Shown here piece by piece: positions 20,292 through 28,186 of a DNA stretch of 64,000 bases (position 1 is its first letter; every line of letters starts with the position of its first letter). Under the pieces are notes generated by a model, which had not been told where the DNA came from, did not search any database, and saw only the letters and a list, made by a program, of their open reading frames with translations. The position numbers and the translations under genes are program-made. The stretch is from Saccharopolyspora shandongensis (GTDB taxonomy: Bacteria > Actinomycetota > Actinomycetes > Mycobacteriales > Pseudonocardiaceae), in contig NZ_FNOK01000007.1 in the NCBI RefSeq assembly GCF_900106995.1, positions 124,001 to 188,000 on the forward strand. Direction: 5' to 3'.

Positions 20292-22037
20292 AACCCTTCT
20301 TTGAGCCACCCGGTACAGCCGCGCGTACGAGCCGTCGGCGGCGAGCAGCTCATCGTGGCTGCCCAGCTCGACGATGCGCCCGTCGGACATCACGGCCACC
20401 TGGTCGGCGTTGCGCGCGGTGTGCAGCCGGTGCGCGATCGCGATCACCGTGCGCCCCGCCAGCAGCGTCGAAAGCGCCCGTTCGAGATCCCGCGACGTGA
20501 CGTTGTCCAACAGCGACGTCGCCTCGTCGAGGACCACCGTGTGCGGGTCGGCCAGCAGCACCCGGGCCAGCGCGAGCTGCTGCGCGCGGGCCGCCGGAAC
20601 CGGGTGCCCGCCCGCGCCGAGGACCGTGTCCAGCCCGTCCGGCAGCGCCGCCACCCAGTCCTGCAGCCCGACCGCCTTGAGCGCGTCGGTCAGCTGGTCG
20701 TCGTTCGGGTCGCCGTCGGCCAGCGCGAGGTTCTCCCGCAGCGAGCAGGCGAAGACGTGGTGCTCCTGGGTCAGCAGCACCACCTCGCGGCGCAGCTGTG
20801 CGGCGGGCAGGTCGGTGATCTCGGTGCTGCCGAAGGCGACCGACCCGGAGTCCGGCCGGCTGATGCCGGCGATCAGCCTGCCGAGGGTCGACTTGCCCGC
20901 GCCGGACGGGCCGACGATCACCAGCCGCTGACCGGCCGGGACGGTCAGGTCGATGCCGTGCAGGATCTCCCGGTCTGTCCGGTAGGAGAAGCGCACGTCG
21001 CGGATCACCAGGTCGCGGCCGGGCTCCTCCTCGGGGCCGGACGCGGCGTCGTCGGCCACTGGGATCTCGCGGACGCCGAGGATGCGTTGCAGCGCCGTGT
21101 GCCCGGTCTGCAGCTCTTCGAGCCACATGAACAGCTCGTCGAACGGGTTCGACATCGCCTGCGCGTAGAGCACGACGGTGATGATGGTGCCGAGCTCGAC
21201 GAGATCCGCCTGGTACGCCCAGCCGCCGATGAGCAGGATCGCGCCGATCGGCAGCACGTACGACAGCTCCAGGAACGGCAGCCACACGGTGAGCAGGTAC
21301 CGGTGCCGCTTCTCCGATGCGGCGGCCCGGCCGAGCATCTGCTCGTTGCGCGCGCGGCGGCGCGCGCCCAGGCGCAGGGCAGCGATGGCTCGCGCGCCCT
21401 CGACGGATTCGTGCGTGCTCGACTGGACCTCTGACCAGTTCGCCGCGACCTGCGCGAGGTTCGGCAGCGAACGCGGGAAGTACCAGCGGGTGCTGAAGAC
21501 CATCAGCGGCACCGCGACCAGCATCCCGCAGGCGAGCAGCGGCGAGGTGACGATCATCGCGGTGCCGGTCAGCACGATGGTGATCAGCGCCGTGGCGATC
21601 TCGGGCGCGGCGTTGCGGATCGTGTAGTCGAGCCGGTCGACATCCGTGGTCGCGCGGCTGAGCAGGTCGCCGGTGCCGGCCGCCTCGACGGTGCCCAGCG
21701 GCAGCCGCAGCGCGTGGCCCACCATGCTCTCGCGCGATTCCGCGAGCAGGTGCTCGCCGAGCATCGTCGCGCGCAGTCGCGCCGAACGAGCCAGCAGCGC
21801 CTGCACCACCAGCACCACGAGGAACACCGCGGCGAGCAGATCGACGTAGTCGGTGGTGGTGCCGGTGACCACCGAGTCGACGAGGGAACCGAGGATCTGC
21901 GGTCCGATCAGGCCGACCAGCGTCGTCAGGCCGAACAGCAGCATCATCGCGGCGAAGTGGCGGCGGTGCACCAGGAGCGTGCGCCACATCCAGCTGCGCA
22001 CCGCGGTTCCGCCCGCCAGCGGCAGTTTCGTGCTCAT
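20289..22037 (-). CDS. ABC exporter half-transporter, subunit B (functional P-loop, degenerate signature)
   Basis: A 582-residue type IV ABC half-exporter: six membrane helices (about residues 20-300) and a nucleotide-binding domain (about 345-582). The Walker A loop VGPSGAGKSTLGRLIAG, Q-loop LLTQEHHVF, Walker B TVVLDEATSLLD and H-loop IAIAHRL are intact. The ABC signature LSGGQ is replaced by VPAARAQQ at about residues 480-487. It overlaps the partner gene by 4 bp (ATGA), so the two are translationally coupled and surely form a heterodimer. Substrate is unknown; lipid, peptide or drug exporters have this layout. Confidence 0.92.
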   Translation of the reverse strand: MSTKLPLAGGTAVRSWMWRTLLVHRRHFAAMMLLFGLTTLVGLIGPQILGSLVDSVVTGTTTDYVDLLAAVFLVVLVVQALLARSARLRATMLGEHLLAESRESMVGHALRLPLGTVEAAGTGDLLSRATTDVDRLDYTIRNAAPEIATALITIVLTGTAMIVTSPLLACGMLVAVPLMVFSTRWYFPRSLPNLAQVAANWSEVQSSTHESVEGARAIAALRLGARRRARNEQMLGRAAASEKRHRYLLTVWLPFLELSYVLPIGAILLIGGWAYQADLVELGTIITVVLYAQAMSNPFDELFMWLEELQTGHTALQRILGVREIPVADDAASGPEEEPGRDLVIRDVRFSYRTDREILHGIDLTVPAGQRLVIVGPSGAGKSTLGRLIAGISRPDSGSVAFGSTEITDLPAAQLRREVVLLTQEHHVFACSLRENLALADGDPNDDQLTDALKAVGLQDWVAALPDGLDTVLGAGGHPVPAARAQQLALARVLLADPHTVVLDEATSLLDNVTSRDLERALSTLLAGRTVIAIAHRLHTARNADQVAVMSDGRIVELGSHDELLAADGSYARLYRVAQRRV

Positions 22038-23599
22038 GCATCGTCTCCCGCGTGCCGCACCTGATCCGCCACGGCCATCCACAACGGACTCTGACTCAGC
22101 ACCACGGTGGTGCGCCCGCGCCGCAACTCGCCTACTCGCTCGGCGATCCTCGCCTCGGTGTGCGCATCGACCGCCGACGTCGGCTCGTCCAGGATCAGCA
22201 CGTCGGCGTCCGCGCACAGCGCGCGGGCGAGCAGCAGGCGCTGCCGCTGACCGCCGGAGAGCGAGCGGGCGCGCTCGTCGAGCAGCCCGTCGGCGGGCAG
22301 GGCCGACATCACGTCGTGCGCATCGGCCGCGTGCAACGCGCTTTCGACGTCCACATCGGACTCCAGGTCGATCTCGGTGCGGGCCGGTCCGGAGAACAGC
22401 TGGTCCTGGTTGTGCGCCAACACGATTCGGCGGCGCACCTCGTCCGGCTCGACGTCGCGCAGCGGCACGCCGTCGGCGATCGCCGCACCGGCGAGGCGCT
22501 CCGCGAGCGCCTCCGCGTGTTCGCCTGCGTCGATCACGGTCAGCTCGCCCGCCGGGATGCGCAGGCCGCTCGCCTCGTCGAACAGCTCCAGCGGACCCGG
22601 CGGCAGCGGCTTCGGGTGCTCCGGCGGCGCGGGCTCGGGCTCCAGCCGCAGCAGCGAGCCCATGCGACCGGCCGCGACCTGCGCAGAGGCGAACGCGTAG
22701 GCCGCCTCGGTGGCGGTGCGGACGGGGATGACCAGGTACGCAGACACGCCGTAGAACGCGACGAGCTCGCCGACGCTGATGTCGCCGTCCAGCGCCAGCC
22801 GCGCGCCGATCCAGGTGACCAGCACCGTGACCAGGCCGGGCAGCAGGATCTCCGCGGCGGACAGCAGCGCCTCGATCCGCCCGGCGGCCACCCCGGCGAC
22901 CCGGACTCGCTGGGAGGCGTCGACGAACCGCGCGTGGAAGCGGGACTCGCCGCCGACGCCGCGCAGGATCCGCAGCCCCGACACGATGTCCGCGGCCTGC
23001 GCGCTGACCTGCGACAGCTCCTCCCGCTGCGCTTCCTCGCGGCGGCGCAGCGGGGCCAGCAGCGGCCCGATGCCCACGGTCGCCAGCGGCACGCCGATCA
23101 GCACGACGACGCCCATCACTGGCGAGATCCACAGCACCGCCGCGGCGGCGACCGCGAAGGAGACCAGCGATCCGGTGGCCCGCCCGATCACCTCGAACAC
23201 CCCGCCGACGCGGTAGATGTCCGTCGCGCCGACCGTGACCACCTCGCCCGCCCGGACCTTGCGCGTCAGCGTGCCGCCGAGCCCGATCACGTGGCCCAGC
23301 ACGATCCGCTGGGATCCCACCGCGCCGTGCAGCCAAAGCGTGTGCGACGCCCAACTCAGCGTGCCTGCGGCGACCATCAGCGTGAGGCCGAGCGCCACCA
23401 CGACCAGCACCCAGCCCAGCAGCGCGCCGTCGACGCCGTCGCGGATCCCCTCGTCGATCGCGTGGCCGACCACCAGCGGCATCAGCGCCGTCGGCAGCAT
23501 CCACAACGCACCGGAAATGGTCGCAAGCGTCAGCAGTCCCGGCCGTTGTGCCAGCAGGGACCACAGGAACCGGGATGCACTCGAATCGCGCGAAGCCAT
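22034..23599 (-). CDS. ABC exporter half-transporter, subunit A (degenerate P-loop, intact signature)
   Basis: A 521-residue half-exporter with six membrane helices in about residues 15-300, including VVVALGLTLMVAAGTLSWAS and VVLIGVPLATVGIGPLLAPL. The nucleotide-binding domain is shortened: where Walker A should be there is GELTVIDAGEHAEALAE, with no G-K-S/T. The switch His is also missing (VVLSQSPLW). In contrast the signature RSLSGGQRQRLLLARAL and Walker B VLILDEPTSAVD are perfect. This subunit probably donates only its signature to the ATP site formed by subunit B. Start ATG at 23599. Confidence 0.9.
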   Translation of the reverse strand: MASRDSSASRFLWSLLAQRPGLLTLATISGALWMLPTALMPLVVGHAIDEGIRDGVDGALLGWVLVVVALGLTLMVAAGTLSWASHTLWLHGAVGSQRIVLGHVIGLGGTLTRKVRAGEVVTVGATDIYRVGGVFEVIGRATGSLVSFAVAAAAVLWISPVMGVVVLIGVPLATVGIGPLLAPLRRREEAQREELSQVSAQAADIVSGLRILRGVGGESRFHARFVDASQRVRVAGVAAGRIEALLSAAEILLPGLVTVLVTWIGARLALDGDISVGELVAFYGVSAYLVIPVRTATEAAYAFASAQVAAGRMGSLLRLEPEPAPPEHPKPLPPGPLELFDEASGLRIPAGELTVIDAGEHAEALAERLAGAAIADGVPLRDVEPDEVRRRIVLAHNQDQLFSGPARTEIDLESDVDVESALHAADAHDVMSALPADGLLDERARSLSGGQRQRLLLARALCADADVLILDEPTSAVDAHTEARIAERVGELRRGRTTVVLSQSPLWMAVADQVRHAGDDA

Positions 23600-23666
23600 G
23601 GTGACATCGACGGTAGTTCGTGTCGTGTGTCCCGGTCGACCGATTTTCCGTTGGTGCGCGGGGTGG

Positions 23667-23933
23667 TCAGAAGTCCCAGGTCGTTTCCGCGAAATCGCCT
23701 TCGGCGGCTTCCCGCGAGCATTCCTGGCATTTGTCGGTGACCGGCTTCGAGTTCGGTTCGCGGCCGCTCGGGGTGGGCTGCGGAACCTTCAGCGAGGCGC
23801 CGCACAGCGCCGGAATCGACTGCCCGGCGTACACCGCGCCGGGGCGAAAGATGGTGGCGTGTCTCAGGGGGAGGCCCATGCCGACGATCCAGAACACGTC
23901 CTGCCGCTCATCGCGGAACACGTCGATGGCCAT
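23667..23933 (-). CDS. small hypothetical protein with C-terminal Cys pair
   Basis: I do not recognise this 88-residue protein. It starts AIDVFRDERQDVFWIVGMGL, has a hydrophobic middle (GAVYAGQSIPALCGASL) and ends with DKCQECSREAAEGDF. The CxxC pair plus the earlier Cys could bind zinc, but only three Cys are present. No signal peptide is visible. The ATG at 23933 is followed by a plausible protein; a longer frame reaches 24020 but looks like non-coding sequence. It lies upstream of the ABC pair, 67 bp away. Confidence 0.5.
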   Translation of the reverse strand: MAIDVFRDERQDVFWIVGMGLPLRHATIFRPGAVYAGQSIPALCGASLKVPQPTPSGREPNSKPVTDKCQECSREAAEGDFAETTWDF

Positions 23934-24196
23934 CCGTTCGAGTCCTTTTGTTCGCGTCAACTCGGTCGTCCGCCAACGATATGTTCGAGATTTGGCGGCG
24001 TCCAGCGAGGGTCGGGTCATTTAGGTCCGAATTAATGTGCCGATCCGGTCTCGGTCGCGAATTCCGGGCCGGACCACCGGATTGCCTGCCGGGATGCGCG
24101 GTGCTGGACCGATCGGGTCGCGGGTTGCGCGTTCGTGCAACCCCGCTCGAACCGGGTCCGTGGAGAAGGTCGGTAGCGCGAAAGGGGACCGATTCC

Positions 24197-24645
24197 ATGC
24201 GGGCCGAACGGGAACAGGAGTTCCGCGAGTTCGCCGCGGCGCGTGCGCTGTGGCTGCGCAGCTCGGCGTACCTGCTGTGCGGGGACTGGCACCTCGCCGA
24301 AGACCTCGCCCAGAACACGCTCCTCGAGCTCTACCGGGCGTGGCAGCGCGTAGATATGTCCACAGTAGACGCTTCGAGTCGGCGCAGGTGTTGCGCGGCT
24401 GCACCACGCGCACGCTCGATGACGGATCGATCCTCGTGGAAGGCGCGAGCGTCCTCGCCTCCCTGGGTGAGGACGGGCCGACGACGCACATCGTCCGGCA
24501 CTTCCGGACCGACGGCAGCGTCGTTTCGGCCTCCGCGTCGCACACCGCCGGCGCGGAGGCCGCCGGCCTGGGCGCCTACCGGCAGCTGCACGTGGATCGC
24601 CTCGACCTGATCGCGACCGATCGAGAAATCACGTTCCAGGGCTGA
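24197..24645 (+). pseudogene. remnant of a SigE-type sigma factor fused by deletion to the tail of its membrane partner
   Basis: From the ATG at 24197 the frame encodes sigma region 2: QEFREFAAARALWLRSSAYL, then DWHLAEDLAQNTLLELYRAW. Similarity stops at about 24350. From about 24373, in another frame, follows FESAQVLRGCTTRTLDDGS through RQLHVDRLDLIATDREITFQ. This resembles the C-terminal part of extracytoplasmic partners found after such sigma genes. Region 4 and the membrane segment are missing. The intact pair at 17657-18834 shows the likely ancestral layout. One internal deletion explains the remnant; a sequence error does not, because about 1 kb would be missing. Confidence 0.7.
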
Positions 24646-24739
24646 CGCCCGCCGAACCGCTTTCCAATTCGAATCGCCGACTCGACGGAAATATCCGATT
24701 CGGTGGATTTTGTCTTCCGGCAGGCGTGGGGAACGCCGA

Positions 24740-24751
24740 TTTCGCGCGAAA
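24740..24751. repeat. TTTCGCGCGAAA palindrome (single copy)
   Basis: A perfect copy of the 12-bp palindrome between the sigma remnant and purB, about 115 bp before the purB start. It belongs to the family at 33716. Confidence 0.85.
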
Positions 24752-24852
24752 ACGCCCGAAGCGAGGCGTCGGGCGCCGAACGGGTGGGGCCGCCGCCTCG
24801 CGTCGCGGGGCCGGGCGCCGACCGGGTGGGCCGAACGGGGGCACCCCGCCGG

Positions 24853-24869
24853 TATCCTGGCTGTTCGTG
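24853..24869 (+). promoter_or_regulatory. -10 box and leaderless start of purB
   Basis: TATCCT (24853-24858) lies 8 bp before the GTG start at 24867, and no ribosome site intervenes. The same arrangement is seen at purD and purC. Confidence 0.55.
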
Positions 24870-26300
24870 ACGGTCAAGCCCAGCATTCCGAACGTCCTCG
24901 CCGCCCGCTACGCCTCGCCCGGGCTGGTCGAGCTGTGGTCCCCGCAGCACAAGATCATCCTGGAGCGCAAGCTGTGGCTCGCGGTGCTGCGCGCCCAGGC
25001 CGACCTCGGCATCGAGGTCCCCGAGAACGCGGTCGCCGACTACGAGCGGGTGTTGGAGCAGGTCGACCTGGACTCCATCGCCGCCCGCGAGCGCGTCACC
25101 CGCCACGACGTCAAGGCCCGCATCGAGGAGTTCAACGCCCTCGCCGGCCACGAGCAGATCCACAAGGGCATGACCTCCCGGGATCTCACCGAGAACGTCG
25201 AGCAGCTGCAGGTCCGGCTCAGCCTGGAGCTGGTCCGCGACCGCACGGTCGCCGTCCTGGCGCGGCTCGGCAAGCTCGCAGGCGAGTACGGCGAGCTCGT
25301 CATGGCCGGGCGCTCGCACAACGTCGCGGCCCAGGCGACCACGCTCGGCAAGCGCTTCGCCACTGCCGCCGACGAGCTGCTCGTCGGCTTCCACCGGCTG
25401 GAGGAGCTGCTCGCGCGCTACCCGCTGCGCGGCATCAAGGGCCCGGTCGGCACCTCGCAGGACATGCTCGACCTGCTCGGCGGCGACCCGGCGAAGCTCA
25501 CCGAGCTGGAGCGCCGGGTGGCCGGCCACCTCGGCTTCGGCAGCACGCTGACCAGCGTCGGCCAGGTCTACCCGCGCTCGCTGGACTTCGAAGTGCTCAC
25601 CGCGCTGGCGCAGCTCGCCGCCGCGCCGTCGAACGTGGCGACCACGATCCGGCTGATGGCCGGGCACGAGCTGGTGACCGAGGGCTTCAAGCCGGGCCAG
25701 GTCGGCTCCAGCGCGATGCCGCACAAGATGAACACCCGGTCCTGCGAGCGGGTCAACGGCCTCGCGGTGGTGCTGCGCGGCTTCGTGTCGATGGTCGGCG
25801 AGCTGGCCGGTGACCAGTGGAACGAGGGCGACGTGTCCTGCTCCGTGGTGCGCCGGGTGGCGCTGCCGGACGCGTTCTTCGCCTTCGACGGCCTGCTGGA
25901 GACGTTCCTGACGGTGCTCGACGAGTTCGGCGCGTTCCCCGCCGTGGTCGCCCGCGAGCTCGACCGCTACCTGCCGTTCCTGGCCACCACGAAGGTGCTG
26001 ATGGCGGCGGTGCGGGCCGGCGTCGGCCGGGAGACCGCGCACGAGGCGATCAAGGAGAACGCGGTGGCGGTCGCGCTGGCGATGCGCGAGCAGGGCGCGG
26101 AGCGCAACGACCTCCTGGACCGGCTGGCGGCCGACGACCGCCTCCCGCTGGACCGGGCCGAGCTGGACGCCCTCCTGGCGGACCGCCTCGCCTTCACCGG
26201 AGCGGCGGCGGCCCAGGTCGGCGCCATCGTGGACCAGGTCGAGAAGATCACGACCCGCCACCCGGAGGCGGCGGCCTACAGCCCGGCCGACATCCTCTGA
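24867..26300 (+). CDS. purB: adenylosuccinate lyase
   Basis: A 477-residue lyase of the fumarase/aspartase superfamily acting twice in purine synthesis: SAICAR to AICAR and adenylosuccinate to AMP. It opens with IPNVLAARYASPGLVELWSP. It has TRHDVKARIEEFN, HKGMTSRDLTEN (catalytic region), MAGRSHNVAAQATTLGKRF and the signature GSSAMPHKMNTRSCERVNGL near residues 278-297. Length is normal for actinobacterial PurB. The GTG at 24867 sits 8 bp after a -10 box; the upstream extension is Arg/Gly-rich and unconserved. An intrinsic hairpin follows. Confidence 0.97.
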   Translation: MTVKPSIPNVLAARYASPGLVELWSPQHKIILERKLWLAVLRAQADLGIEVPENAVADYERVLEQVDLDSIAARERVTRHDVKARIEEFNALAGHEQIHKGMTSRDLTENVEQLQVRLSLELVRDRTVAVLARLGKLAGEYGELVMAGRSHNVAAQATTLGKRFATAADELLVGFHRLEELLARYPLRGIKGPVGTSQDMLDLLGGDPAKLTELERRVAGHLGFGSTLTSVGQVYPRSLDFEVLTALAQLAAAPSNVATTIRLMAGHELVTEGFKPGQVGSSAMPHKMNTRSCERVNGLAVVLRGFVSMVGELAGDQWNEGDVSCSVVRRVALPDAFFAFDGLLETFLTVLDEFGAFPAVVARELDRYLPFLATTKVLMAAVRAGVGRETAHEAIKENAVAVALAMREQGAERNDLLDRLAADDRLPLDRAELDALLADRLAFTGAAAAQVGAIVDQVEKITTRHPEAAAYSPADIL

Positions 26301-26310
26301 CGACAGCAGG

Positions 26311-26338
26311 AGGGCGCCCCGACCGGGGCGCCCTTCTC
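26311..26338. terminator. hairpin after purB
   Basis: AGGGCGCCCC pairs with GGGGCGCCCT around GACC, followed by TCTC. It lies 11 bp beyond the purB stop codon and 28 bp before the AraC gene. Confidence 0.85.
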
Positions 26339-26365
26339 GCTTCGAAGACGTGGTGGGATGGCGTT

Positions 26366-26785
26366 GTGAGCCGCGCTACCGAGGAGAACAACCGCCGCAT
26401 GCTCCGGGCGCGGGATGCGATGGACCGCGCCTACGCGCAGCCGCTGGACGTGGCGGCCCTGGCCCGGATCGCCCACGTGTCGGAAGCGCACTTCGCGCGC
26501 ACCTTCCGGGCCACGTTCGGCGAGACGCCGCACCGCTACCTGCAGCGCCGCCGCGTCGAGCGCGCGATGCTCCTGCTGCGGGAGACCGATCGCAGCGTGA
26601 CGGACATCTGCTTCGCGGTCGGCTTCGGCAGCCTGGGAACGTTCAGCCGCACGTTCCACGACATCGTCGGCAGCTCGCCGCGGACGTACCGCAAGGAAGC
26701 CGTGGTCACGAGCGTGCCGAACTGCTTCGTGATGGCGTGGACGCGGCCGAGTTCCCGAGCTCGCCGATCGATCAGTTCTGGATAA
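26366..26785 (+). CDS. AraC-family transcriptional regulator (DNA-binding domain only)
   Basis: A 139-residue protein that is essentially one AraC/XylS DNA-binding domain. The first HTH is LDVAALARIAHVSEAHFART and the second VTDICFAVGFGSLGTFSRTF, ending SSPRTYRKE. There is no separate sensor domain. It lies 34 bp before a VOC-family gene, a pair often seen in actinobacteria, and probably activates it. The GTG at 26366 is selected because it begins just before the first helix; no clear ribosome site is present, so the message may be leaderless. Confidence 0.88.
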   Translation: MSRATEENNRRMLRARDAMDRAYAQPLDVAALARIAHVSEAHFARTFRATFGETPHRYLQRRRVERAMLLLRETDRSVTDICFAVGFGSLGTFSRTFHDIVGSSPRTYRKEAVVTSVPNCFVMAWTRPSSRARRSISSG

Positions 26786-26819
26786 GTTTTCCCGGACCCG
26801 GCTGATTAGCGTGTTGTCC

Positions 26820-27230
26820 ATGTTCAACGCCATCACCCACTCGCAGATCTACGTCCTCGACCAGGACGAGGCCCTCGACTTCTACGTCGGCAAGCTCGGC
26901 TTGGAGGTCAACACCGACATCGACATGGGCTTCATGCGCTGGCTGACCGTCAGCGTCTCCGGCCACCCGGAGCGCCAGATCATGCTGGAGAGGCCGGGGG
27001 CTCCGTCGTTGTCCGAGGAGGCCGCGCAGGAGGTCCGCGAACTGGTGACCAAGGGCGCGATGGGCGGATGGTTCATCCTCACCACGGACGACTGCCACAA
27101 GACGTACGAGACGTTGCTGGCCAGGGGCGTCGAGTTCACCGAGGAACCCACCGAGCGCCCGTACGGGATCGACTGCGGCCTCCGCGATCCCTTCGGCAAC
27201 CGCCTCCGCTTCACCGAGCTGCGGGCCTGA
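26820..27230 (+). CDS. VOC-family protein (glyoxalase/bleomycin resistance fold)
   Basis: A 136-residue protein with two beta-alpha-beta-beta-beta modules: AITHSQIYVLDQDEALDFYV then GGWFILTTDDCHKTYETLL, closing with DCGLRDPFGNRLRFTEL. Candidate metal ligands are H9 (ITHSQ), the Glu in GHPERQIML and the terminal Glu of RFTEL. The family includes dioxygenases, lyases and resistance proteins; substrate is not predictable. A GTG at 26811 could add three residues. It is probably controlled by the AraC protein directly upstream. Confidence 0.85.
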   Translation: MFNAITHSQIYVLDQDEALDFYVGKLGLEVNTDIDMGFMRWLTVSVSGHPERQIMLERPGAPSLSEEAAQEVRELVTKGAMGGWFILTTDDCHKTYETLLARGVEFTEEPTERPYGIDCGLRDPFGNRLRFTELRA

Positions 27231-27282
27231 GCGTCGCGGCCTGACCGGCATCCGCTGACGGCGGGAACCCTGGACTTCCCTG

Positions 27283-27328
27283 CTCGTGAGCACTTTGGAC
27301 TGCCATAGCGATCCAAAGTGCTCACGAG
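27283..27328. terminator. bidirectional hairpin with GCCATAGCGA loop
   Basis: CTCGTGAGCACTTTGGA (27283-27299) and its exact complement (27312-27328) form a 17-bp stem between the convergent VOC and mca genes. The loop TGCCATAGCGA is the complement of the TGCTATGGCGA-type loops seen at 34667 and 41196. Confidence 0.9.
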
Positions 27329-27334
27329 ACCGGC

Positions 27335-28186
27335 CTAGACCGTGATCCCGGTGAACAGGTCGTCTTCCGGGAGGTTCGTGCCGACCAGGCTGCGGGCCAG
27401 GTGGTAGTCCTCGGTCGGCCACACCTCCCGCTCGACTTCGCGCGGGTGCGCGAAGAACGGGTGGTCCGGGTCCATCTGCGTGGCGTGCGCGAGCGCCGCC
27501 CGGTCCCGGGCCTCGAAGTGCTCCGCGCACCGGATGCGGGTGGTGACGGCCAGGTTCGGGGCGGTGTCCGGCCAGTCGGCGAGCACCGGCGCGAACAGCG
27601 ACTCCAGGCCGCGCGTCGTCATCGCCTCGTCCAGCGCCTCGAACCACGCGCGGGACAGCGCGGCCTGGTAGTACAGCTTCAGCGGCTGCCACGGCCGCCC
27701 GTCGCCGGGGTAGCGCGCCGGATCGGCGGCCGCCTCGAACGCGGTAGCGGTCACCTCGTGGGTCTTGATGTGGTCGGGATGCGGGTAGCCGCCGGTCTCG
27801 TCGTAGGTGATGACCACGTGCGGCCGGAACTCGCGGATCGCGGCGACCAGCGGCCGGGCCGCGACGTCGAGCGGCTGGGCGGCGAAGCAGTCGTCCGGCA
27901 GCGGCTCGCCGTCGGCGGGCAGCCCGGAGTCGACGAACCCGAGGAACCGCTGCCGCACGCCGAGGATCTCCGCGGCGGCGGCCATCTCCCGCCGGCGGAT
28001 CCCGGCCAGGTTCGCCCGCACCTCGGGGCGGTCCAGCCGCTTGTTGAGCACGTCGCCGCGTTCCCCGCCGGTGCAGGTCACGACCAGCACCTCCGCCCCC
28101 GCGGCGGCGTAGCGGGCCAAGGTGGCGGCGCCCTTGCTGGATTCGTCGTCGGGGTGGGCGTGCACGCTCATCAGGCGCAACGTCAT
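27335..28186 (-). CDS. mca: mycothiol S-conjugate amidase
   Basis: A 283-residue zinc amidase of the LmbE/MshB family. It cleaves mycothiol adducts of toxins or antibiotics, giving a mercapturic acid for export and GlcN-inositol for recycling. The zinc motif AHPDDES is at residues 10-16, followed by VLVVTCTGGERGDVLN and GGYPHPDHIKTHEV carrying the third ligand. The C-terminal EDYHLARS segment and length favour Mca over MshB. The ATG overlaps the stop codon of the MFS gene (ATGA), so efflux pump and amidase are co-translated. A GAAGGAGCC site lies just upstream. Confidence 0.92.
   Translation of the reverse strand: MTLRLMSVHAHPDDESSKGAATLARYAAAGAEVLVVTCTGGERGDVLNKRLDRPEVRANLAGIRRREMAAAAEILGVRQRFLGFVDSGLPADGEPLPDDCFAAQPLDVAARPLVAAIREFRPHVVITYDETGGYPHPDHIKTHEVTATAFEAAADPARYPGDGRPWQPLKLYYQAALSRAWFEALDEAMTTRGLESLFAPVLADWPDTAPNLAVTTRIRCAEHFEARDRAALAHATQMDPDHPFFAHPREVEREVWPTEDYHLARSLVGTNLPEDDLFTGITV

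Noticed and set aside
24610..24866. N-terminal extension of purB by 47 residues
   Set aside because: The extension is Arg/Gly/Pro-rich, contains the palindrome at 24740 and the -10 box, and lacks similarity to PurB.
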